From Eubacterium sp. (GTDB lineage Bacteria > Bacillota > Clostridia > Oscillospirales > Acutalibacteraceae), in the NCBI GenBank assembly GCA_017543725.1, contig JAFYFO010000169.1:1-10862 (forward strand): 10,862 nucleotides of DNA. Reading direction: 5' to 3'. Shown here piece after piece: positions 5,232-10,862 of the stretch. Every line of letters begins with the position of its first letter. Position 1 is the first letter of the stretch. The position numbers were made by a program, and so were the translations under genes. Below the pieces are notes generated by a model. The model searched no databases. It was not told where the DNA came from and saw nothing but the letters and a program-made list of their open reading frames with translations.

Positions 5232-6188
5232 TCATTCTATAACGCAGAGTTTTAAGGATTTCGGTTTAACTTCAAAGTTAACCTCATTATAATCAAACAT
5301 TTCTCCGTCGCAGTTTCCGGGAAGAGGCGAGCCGTCAACGCTCCAGACTCTTCCCGATTTTATATATCCGTTATGGAAAACATTTTTAACGGTTTGTTCG
5401 TTTGCGCTTCCTTCGGAATATTTCGGGATAATCGGAAGCGCCTTAAACAGCGGCATTCCGTCAACCAGAGCATAGTCAAGAAGTCCGTCGTCAAGAACGG
5501 AATCGGGAGCGGGGCAGAAACCGCCGCCGTAATAACTCGCGTTGCAGATTGCAAAAAGCGCATAATCGCGGTTTTCTTCCTGAAGTTTATATTCATTTCC
5601 GTCTTTATCAACGCAGTTTATATCCAGATTGATATTATAATGAAGCCCCTTCATCAATATGGGCATAACTGCAAGATTATATGCCTGATGACCGAGAAAA
5701 TGATACTTGTCCGCCATTTTCTTGCCGAGTGCGGCAACAAGGCTGTCAAGCCCGAAAGACATAACATTGATGCAAATTTCGCCGTTATAATCAATCAAAT
5801 CAATGCTTTTAACGCTGTATTTCGGCTTGCCTTCAAGAAGTCCGAAATTATTGATAACTTTCTGAAGGTTAACCTTTTTTTCGCCGTATATCTTTTTTGC
5901 AAAATCATTGCCCGTTCCGAAAGGAAGAATCATAAGCGGAGTTTCGCTGAAAGCAAGTCCTCCCGCCGCTTCGTGAACAGTTCCGTCGCCTCCGCAGGTA
6001 ACAATAACACATTCTTTTCCGTATTCCTTTGCGTATTTTGAAGCAATGTTTTTCGCGTCGCCCGAAAATCGGGTTTCCTCAATAATCATCTCATTCCCGC
6101 TGCCGCGAAACGCCTCTTTGATTGAGGAAATAATTTTAGCCTTATCGTCGTTTCCTGCAATGGGATTTATTATAAATATGTATTTCAC
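5232..6188 (-). CDS. Diacylglycerol-kinase-family lipid kinase (YegS/BmrU/DgkB type)
   Basis: This is a cytosolic or membrane-peripheral kinase that transfers phosphate from ATP to a lipid alcohol, typically diacylglycerol, recycling it to phosphatidate. With the preferred start it has 318 residues, a normal length for the family. Motifs, in that numbering: FIINPIAGND (5-14, nucleotide-binding loop), VTCGGDGTVHEAAGG (63-77, with the signature GGDGT), LPFGTGNDFA (88-97), YYGGG (219-223), DDGLLD (233-238) and GNCDGE (291-296). A GTG start at 6188 is chosen because family members begin with M-K-x-I-x-x-I-x-NP and this codon falls exactly there; GAGGAG (6206-6201) lies 12 bases upstream. An in-frame ATG at 6266 would add 26 residues and overlap galK by 49 bp, which is less likely. 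It is last in the operon, 29 bp after galK. Sphingosine or other lipid substrates cannot be excluded. Confidence 0.9.
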   Translation of the reverse strand: MKYIFIINPIAGNDDKAKIISSIKEAFRGSGNEMIIEETRFSGDAKNIASKYAKEYGKECVIVTCGGDGTVHEAAGGLAFSETPLMILPFGTGNDFAKKIYGEKKVNLQKVINNFGLLEGKPKYSVKSIDLIDYNGEICINVMSFGLDSLVAALGKKMADKYHFLGHQAYNLAVMPILMKGLHYNINLDINCVDKDGNEYKLQEENRDYALFAICNASYYGGGFCPAPDSVLDDGLLDYALVDGMPLFKALPIIPKYSEGSANEQTVKNVFHNGYIKSGRVWSVDGSPLPGNCDGEMFDYNEVNFEVKPKSLKLCVIE

Positions 6189-6217
6189 TTGTGCTGTATT
6201 CTCCTCTGCCGTGCCGA

Positions 6218-7498
6218 TTATATAACCTGTGTTCCTCCAACGGGACGAATTATCAGCACATAGCACTTGCCTTCGCCGAAAACATCTTCCATCCTTTTCT
6301 TATATGTTTCAAGCAAATCATTGGGAACAAACGCCTGAATTGTTCCGGCAAAGCCGCCGCCGTGAACTCTCCACGCGCCCCTGCCTTTGAGGATTTCCTC
6401 GCTGATTGCAAGCGCAAGAGAAAGTTTCTGCTCTGTTGGATTTTTCGGAGTGAAAACATTCTGATTAAGTGTGAAGGAGGATAATCCGCTTTCAATAATT
6501 ATATCCTTAAAGCCTTCGAAGTCGCCGTTTTCAAGACATTCAACAGCGGCGTCAACTCTTCTGTTTTCATTATAGAAATGAATTGCGCGAAGAAGCGCTC
6601 TGTCGTTAACCTTGCCGTGAAGAGAAGGAATTGCTTTAAAGAAATCTTCATATGAAATCTCTCTTAAAACATTTTTGCCCATTGCTTTTGCAACGGATTC
6701 CATTTCTTCCCTGACAGCCGCATAATCATCCGTTAAATCCGAATGGCTTCCGCCCGTGTCAACAATGCAAAGGCTGTGACCCGACTTTGAAAAATCAAAG
6801 TTAACTTTTTTGATAACGGGTTCCTTGGTTGATTTGAAATCTATAGTTACGAAAGTTCCGACAGATGAAGCCATCTGGTCGAGAAGTCCGCAAGGTTTGC
6901 CGAAGAAAACATTTTCGGCATACTGAGCAACTTTTGCAATATCAACCTCGCTTATTTTTCCGTCATTATAAAGATAAGAAATAATCGTGCCGATAAGAAC
7001 TTCAAATGCCGCCGAGGAGGAAAGTCCCGAACCGCCCATAACATCGCTGGTTGTGCAGGCGTCGAATCCCTGAACATCAAATCCGAGGTCTTTGATTCCT
7101 GCCGCAACGCCCTGAACGAGGGTTGTTGAATCGCCGTATCTTGCCTCATTTGGAGTTAAATCCGATAAATCAACAACATTCATCTTATGTCCTTTTGATT
7201 TAACTCTCAGAATATTATCGCTGTTTTTGCTGACAACTGCAATTGCGTCAAGATTTATTGAAGCCGCGAGAACCTTGCCGTTATTATGGTCTGTGTGGTT
7301 TCCGCAAACCTCGGTTCTTCCCGGAGCGCTCATAATGCAGACATCCCTGTTGAATCCGAAAAGTTCGCCGAAGGTGCCCAGCGCTTCAACATATCTCGGT
7401 TTCTGAGCCTCAACTGCGGCATCAGTAACATAAACCGACTTTAAATTGCTGTTGAACTCATTTGCGTTAATGGCATTGATTAATTCTTTGACTTTCAT
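6218..7498 (-). CDS. galK: Galactokinase (GHMP kinase family)
   Basis: This enzyme phosphorylates galactose to galactose-1-phosphate with ATP, the first committed Leloir step in the cytosol. The 426 residues carry all three GHMP motifs: APGRTEVCGNHTDHNNG (58-74, sugar-binding signature), GGSGLSSSAA (155-164, phosphate loop) and HGGGFAG (379-385). GLLDQMASS (204-212) contains the expected catalytic Asp207. The signature differs from the textbook GRVNLIGEHTDY: the Glu that contacts galactose is Asn67, and Tyr is His71. From memory this variant is common among clostridial galactokinases, so galK is still the best call, but another sugar substrate is possible. The ATG start has GAGG eight bases upstream. 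galT and galE are not adjacent. It is 11 bp after the TVP38-type gene and 29 bp before the lipid kinase, inside an aromatic amino-acid operon. Confidence 0.88.
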   Translation of the reverse strand: MKVKELINAINANEFNSNLKSVYVTDAAVEAQKPRYVEALGTFGELFGFNRDVCIMSAPGRTEVCGNHTDHNNGKVLAASINLDAIAVVSKNSDNILRVKSKGHKMNVVDLSDLTPNEARYGDSTTLVQGVAAGIKDLGFDVQGFDACTTSDVMGGSGLSSSAAFEVLIGTIISYLYNDGKISEVDIAKVAQYAENVFFGKPCGLLDQMASSVGTFVTIDFKSTKEPVIKKVNFDFSKSGHSLCIVDTGGSHSDLTDDYAAVREEMESVAKAMGKNVLREISYEDFFKAIPSLHGKVNDRALLRAIHFYNENRRVDAAVECLENGDFEGFKDIIIESGLSSFTLNQNVFTPKNPTEQKLSLALAISEEILKGRGAWRVHGGGFAGTIQAFVPNDLLETYKKRMEDVFGEGKCYVLIIRPVGGTQVI

Positions 7499-7509
7499 AT
7501 TCTTTACCT

Positions 7510-8280
7510 CTATAAAACTATTCTGTATTTTTCTTTATCGCTGTAAATAAGCAGCGTTTGGGTCATTTGTTTTGATTTTATTCCGTAGAAAATGTTAAAA
7601 GCAAGGCTTGATATTCCCGTGAATCCAACGATTATCATAAGCAAAACAATGAACTGCGTTGAAAACGGATTTTTAACAGCCGCACCGAGTTTTGTGTAAA
7701 CATAAAGCCGCGGCGCATAGCCGAGAAGGCTTAGCAAAAGATAATAGATGAAATCATATTTCATTGAGCCGTAATACTTTGAAACCATACCGAGCGGTAT
7801 AACGGGAACAAATCGCGTTGCCGCCAGAAAATACGGGTTTCCGTTTCCCTTGAACTGAATCCAGTCGCGCAGGAATTTTATTTTCTTGATGTTAAGAATC
7901 ATTCCTGCCCAGCCGCCGCCGATAAACATTCCCTCAAAATATTTAACCGTGAAGAAGAAAAGGGTGAAAACCGCGTTTATCATAAGCGCTTTGTCAAGCG
8001 GAAAAACAAGGCCCGAAATTGCGCAAAGGAAACTCATCGGAATCGGAAGTTGGCATTTTGCAATATAAAGGACAAAAATGCATATAAGTATTTCCCTTTC
8101 CGTTTCAAGTTTTGCAACCGCCGTGTCTATTCTTGTCAGCAAGGTTATTATAGTATCAAATCTTGCCTCAAGTTTTGCGTGGTTTGCAAGAACTATTGAA
8201 AGGAAAACAAGCAATCCGATTGTTACCAGAGCAATAATCATTGATATTAAATTTGTTTGGTGGCGTTTGGTTTTCTTCAT
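7510..8280 (-). CDS. TVP38/TMEM64 (DedA-like, VTT-domain) membrane protein
   Basis: This is a multi-pass membrane protein with the VTT/SNARE-associated Golgi domain shared by DedA, TVP38 and TMEM41B/VMP1. Relatives act in lipid scrambling or undecaprenyl-phosphate recycling; the function of this one is unknown. Of 256 residues, hydrophobic segments lie at about 11-33, 64-80, 82-112, 151-166, 177-198 and 208-232. The stretch 31-62, charged and possibly coiled, is an insertion between the first and second helices. Diagnostic points are FLCAISGLVFP (84-94, re-entrant loop GxxF region), the glycine-rich GGGWAGM (121-127), and RFVPVIPLGMVSKYYGSMKYDF (156-177) followed by LGYAPRLYVYTKLG (186-199), which matches the family's R-x-x-P...G...P...Y-x-x-G pattern. 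The ATG has GGGAGGGG immediately upstream. It sits 27 bp after pheA and 11 bp before galK; co-transcription with a lipid kinase two genes on loosely fits a membrane-lipid role. Confidence 0.85.
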   Translation of the reverse strand: MKKTKRHQTNLISMIIALVTIGLLVFLSIVLANHAKLEARFDTIITLLTRIDTAVAKLETEREILICIFVLYIAKCQLPIPMSFLCAISGLVFPLDKALMINAVFTLFFFTVKYFEGMFIGGGWAGMILNIKKIKFLRDWIQFKGNGNPYFLAATRFVPVIPLGMVSKYYGSMKYDFIYYLLLSLLGYAPRLYVYTKLGAAVKNPFSTQFIVLLMIIVGFTGISSLAFNIFYGIKSKQMTQTLLIYSDKEKYRIVL

Positions 8281-8307
8281 AAGCCCCTCCCAAATTTTCA
8301 GTTGTTT

Positions 8308-9453
8308 TTATTCTGCGCAGATTTCGTGATAATTTCCGAGGAAGGTGAACTCTTCAAGTTCATCAGAGAGCGCGCAGAGCAAATCCATTGTTTCCTCATC
8401 ATTAACATTTCCCAGAACATCCGCATAAAACAGATAATCGAATTTTCCGTTTGCAACGGGGCGGGATTCAAGTTTTGTCAGGTTAAGCCCCGTCATTGAA
8501 AATCTTCCGAGAACTCTGTAGAGCGAACCCGTTGTGTGCGGTGCGGAAAAGATAAGAGAAATCTTTTTTGCATCTTCATCAATAACAAGTTCCTTAGAAA
8601 TAACTATGAAACGGGTTGTGTTGTTAGTAATATTCTGTATGCTTTTTCTGAGTATTTTAAGTCCGTATTTTTTTGCCGCCGCCTCGGAGCAGATTGCGGC
8701 AATATTATTATTTTCGCTTTCGCAGACAAATTTTGCGGCTGCAGCGGTGTTTGAAAAGTTAATTCCCGTTAAATCAAAATTCTTGATGAACGAACTGCAC
8801 TGGGAAAGCGCCTGGGGATGCGAATAAACATTTTCAATGTTTTCAAATTTCGCTCCGGGCTTTGCGCAGAGGCAGTGCTCAACTTCCAGATTATACGAGC
8901 CGACAACATAAAAGCGATATTTCATTATAAGGTCGTACGCCTCGTGAACGGAGCCCGCTGTTGAATTTTCAACAGGAATAATTCCGAATTTCGCTTTTCC
9001 CTGATTAACCGCTTCAAAAACATTTTCAAACTGTCTGTAAAACTGTATCTGCGAGTCGGGGAAAATGCTTCTTGCGGCAATTTCGCTGTACGCACCGTCA
9101 ACGCCCTGGCAGGCAATCGGCGCATCGCCGACAGTTATTCTCAGTTTTTTATTTCTCTCGGCGCTTTCAATGGCTTTTCTGAGCGTTTTTCCGCCGCCGA
9201 TAATCTTATGCTGAAGCGCTCTTGAAGCGTCCATTGTTGCCGAATAAATGGTTTTAACGGTGTTTCCGTATTCGCCGCACTTTTCCCCAACTTTATCAAG
9301 AATTTCCTGTTCCCTTGCAGAATTCAAAACGGGAATATTATTTTGAATTTTATACTCTGCAACTTTCTCGGCAACCTTCATTCTCTTAACAAGAAGGGGA
9401 ATGAGTTGTTCGTCTATTTCGTCTATTTCTTTTCTGAGGTCTGATAAATCCAT
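8308..9453 (-). CDS. pheA: Bifunctional chorismate mutase / prephenate dehydratase (P-protein)
   Basis: This cytosolic enzyme converts chorismate to prephenate and then to phenylpyruvate, the committed route to phenylalanine. The 381 residues hold three modules. An AroQ-type chorismate mutase occupies 1-85 (LRKEIDEIDEQLIPLLVKRM, with Arg, Lys and Glu residues as in E. coli PheA). The prephenate dehydratase spans about 113-285: QGVDGAYSEIAA (116-127), GIIPVENSTAGSV (157-169), SHPQALSQCSSF (211-222), and the catalytic Thr-Arg-Phe in NNTTRF (277-282). A C-terminal ACT domain spans about 296-375, with GSLYRVLGRF (309-318) and LTKLESRP (325-332); the ESRP motif marks phenylalanine binding, so allosteric feedback inhibition is expected. 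The length matches E. coli PheA (386). The ATG start has AAAGGG nine bases upstream. It follows aroC by 16 bp, so enzyme and precursor supply are co-expressed. Confidence 0.95.
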   Translation of the reverse strand: MDLSDLRKEIDEIDEQLIPLLVKRMKVAEKVAEYKIQNNIPVLNSAREQEILDKVGEKCGEYGNTVKTIYSATMDASRALQHKIIGGGKTLRKAIESAERNKKLRITVGDAPIACQGVDGAYSEIAARSIFPDSQIQFYRQFENVFEAVNQGKAKFGIIPVENSTAGSVHEAYDLIMKYRFYVVGSYNLEVEHCLCAKPGAKFENIENVYSHPQALSQCSSFIKNFDLTGINFSNTAAAAKFVCESENNNIAAICSEAAAKKYGLKILRKSIQNITNNTTRFIVISKELVIDEDAKKISLIFSAPHTTGSLYRVLGRFSMTGLNLTKLESRPVANGKFDYLFYADVLGNVNDEETMDLLCALSDELEEFTFLGNYHEICAE

Positions 9454-9469
9454 TAATTAATACCCTTTG

Positions 9470-10543
9470 TTACATTATTAAATCCAATACTGCAAGCGCC
9501 GCCGCGGCCTCAATAACAGGAACCGCCCTGACTGCAACGCAGGGGTCGTGCCGTCCGCTGATAACAAGTTCTTCGTTTTCCATCGTTTCAAGATTAACGC
9601 TTTTCTGCGCAGTTGAAATCGAAGGAGTCGGCTTCATTGCAACCGAAAAAACTATCGGTGCGCCGCTTGTCATACCGCCGAGAACGCCGCCGTTATTATT
9701 GGAAAGAGTTCGGATTTTTCCGTTTTTAACTTCATATCCGTCGTTAACCGAAGCGCCGTTGCTTTCGGCAAATCCGAATCCCAGTCCGAACTGAATACCC
9801 TTTACCGCAGGAACACCGAAAACGAAAGAGGAAATTTTTCCCTCAACCGTATCGAAAATATTTCCGCCAATGCCGACCGGAAGTCCGATTACGGCACATT
9901 CAATCTCTCCGCCGACGCTGTTTCCCGAAGAGCGGTATTTTTCTATTTCACATCTCATAAGTTCTTCACATTTTTCATCAATAACCGAAAAACTCTTTGA
10001 TGAAAGATGTTCAAGTAGTTCTTTTTCAATATTATTATAATCAAATCCGCTGTCGCAAACCGAGCCGATTTTCTTTATATGAGCGCCGATAAATATATCT
10101 TTCCCGGCAAGAATCTGCTTTGCAATTGCGCCTGCAAAAACCAACGGCGCAGTGAGCCTTGCGCTGAAATGCCCTCCGCCCCTTATATCGTTGTTTGCAC
10201 CGAATTTGATAAAGGCGGGATAATCGCTGTGGCTCGGGCGCGGAACTTTCATAAGATTTGAATAATCACCGCTTTTTGTGTTTTTGTTTTCAATAATCAT
10301 CGCAAGCGGAGCGCCCGTTGTTTTTCCGTTTAAAAAGCCCGAAATAACCTTCGGCAAATCGTCTTCTTTTCTCGGAGTTGAAGTTTTATCTTTCCCGGGG
10401 GCGCGCCTTGCCATTTCTTTATTAACATCCTGCATGTCAATCTCAAATCCTGCGGGAAGTCCGTCTATAACACAGCCAACGCAGTCGCCGTGGCTTTCGC
10501 CGAATATTGAAATTTTTATATTATTCCCGATTACCGATGACAT
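9470..10543 (-). CDS. aroC: Chorismate synthase
   Basis: This enzyme converts 5-enolpyruvylshikimate-3-phosphate to chorismate in the cytosol, using reduced FMN catalytically, as the last step of the shikimate pathway. The 357 residues are full length. Signature regions are FGESHG (14-19), RRAPGKDKTSTPRKEDD (46-62), DIRGGGHFSARLTAP (119-133), NNNGGVLGGMTSG (282-294), KPTPSI (304-309) and RHDPCVAVRAVPVIEA (331-346). The conserved FMN/substrate histidines (His18 and His125) are present. The ATG is preceded by GGGGGAAAGG three bases upstream and lies inside the end of aroA (23-bp overlap), which suggests translational coupling. The product feeds directly into PheA, encoded 16 bp downstream. Confidence 0.97.
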   Translation of the reverse strand: MSSVIGNNIKISIFGESHGDCVGCVIDGLPAGFEIDMQDVNKEMARRAPGKDKTSTPRKEDDLPKVISGFLNGKTTGAPLAMIIENKNTKSGDYSNLMKVPRPSHSDYPAFIKFGANNDIRGGGHFSARLTAPLVFAGAIAKQILAGKDIFIGAHIKKIGSVCDSGFDYNNIEKELLEHLSSKSFSVIDEKCEELMRCEIEKYRSSGNSVGGEIECAVIGLPVGIGGNIFDTVEGKISSFVFGVPAVKGIQFGLGFGFAESNGASVNDGYEVKNGKIRTLSNNNGGVLGGMTSGAPIVFSVAMKPTPSISTAQKSVNLETMENEELVISGRHDPCVAVRAVPVIEAAAALAVLDLIM

Positions 10544-10862
10544 ACGCCTTTCCCCCTAATTTATTATAATCTTCAAAAAACGCAGGATATGATTTATTAA
10601 TGCTCAAAGCGTCGCTTATTTCGGTTTTTCCCTGCGCTGTCAGTGCAAGAACCGAAAACGCCATAACAATTCTGTGGTCGTTGAAACCGCTGAGTTTTGC
10701 GCCCTTTGCAGCAGAGCCTTCAATTTCTAGTTTATTTTCCGTTGCAAAGGCTTTTATACCCGCTTTTTTAAGGTTTGAAACAATGCTCAAAACCCTGTCA
10801 GACTCCTTGAGCCTGAGCCTTTGAATATTATTTATAACGGTTTTTCCCTCGGCATTTGCCGC
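10521..10862 (-). CDS. aroA: 3-phosphoshikimate 1-carboxyvinyltransferase (EPSP synthase), C-terminal part
   Basis: The frame is open to the right edge and ends at TAA 10523-10521, giving the last 113 residues; the start and N-terminal domain lie outside the window. EPSP synthase joins shikimate-3-phosphate and phosphoenolpyruvate, the step before AroC. The hallmark of the family is visible near the fragment start, RLRLKESDR (residues 15-23 of the fragment), which binds phosphoenolpyruvate. FNDHRIVMAFSVLAL then follows, and KSYPAFFEDYNKLGG lies near the end. These separate it from the related MurA. An internal TTG at 10790 is just a leucine codon, not a start. The stop overlaps aroC by 23 bp. 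Confidence 0.93.
   Translation of the reverse strand, partial: AANAEGKTVINNIQRLRLKESDRVLSIVSNLKKAGIKAFATENKLEIEGSAAKGAKLSGFNDHRIVMAFSVLALTAQGKTEISDALSINKSYPAFFEDYNKLGGKAYVIGNRE

Noticed and set aside
5373..6041. 222-codon plus-strand frame antisense to the lipid kinase
   Set aside because: The minus strand carries all family motifs (GGDGT, GTGNDFA, DGLLD). The plus frame has no recognisable domain, and long antisense frames are expected opposite genes with this codon use.

Overview
The window looks like chromosomal DNA from a low-to-moderate GC Gram-positive anaerobe of the Clostridia. An Oscillospirales/Ruminococcus-type gut bacterium is the best guess. The reasons are strong AGGAGG-type ribosome sites, AT-rich leaders with sigma-A-like TTGAxx/TATAAT boxes, a PcrA-type helicase, a sodium-pump decarboxylase pair, a P-protein with fused chorismate mutase, and a clostridial variant of galactokinase. 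This placement is inferred from gene style; no rRNA gene is present to confirm it.

Layout: all but one of the genes lie on the minus strand. Reading in the direction of transcription from the right edge, there is one tight gene train: aroA (3' part only), aroC, pheA, a TVP38/DedA-type membrane protein, galK and a diacylglycerol-kinase-like lipid kinase. The gaps are -23, 16, 27, 11 and 29 bp, so it is very likely one operon. It joins the end of the shikimate pathway (EPSP synthase, chorismate synthase) to the phenylalanine branch (chorismate mutase/prephenate dehydratase), then continues into unrelated galactose and lipid functions. It ends at a GC-rich hairpin (5157-5191) shared with a convergent 44-codon gene on the plus strand.

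That small gene (5018-5152) encodes a one-helix membrane miniprotein. It has a textbook promoter, a perfect Shine-Dalgarno sequence and its own terminator, yet I do not recognise its family. It diverges from a second minus-strand operon holding oadG and oadB, the gamma-like and beta (Na+-channel) subunits of a biotin-dependent sodium-pump decarboxylase. No alpha (carboxyltransferase) or biotin-carrier gene is beside them. Between the two transcription units is an AT-rich, back-to-back promoter region.

Further left is pcrA (UvrD-family DNA helicase). A 27-bp GC-rich palindromic repeat flanks it in exact inverted copies (625-651 and 3070-3096), and each copy is accompanied by a tract of degenerate ACTCTTC heptamers. 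These repeats are the most distinctive non-coding structure here. As read by the pcrA transcript, both copies have the shape of an intrinsic terminator, one in the pcrA leader and one after its stop. The left edge holds the N-terminal 168 residues of a cysteine-containing conserved-looking protein of unknown function with its own promoter.

Most of the window is ordinary core metabolism. I see no CRISPR array, phage gene, transposase, tRNA or rRNA. The items most worth a second look are the miniprotein, the repeats around pcrA, the orphan oadGB pair and the mixed composition of the aro operon.
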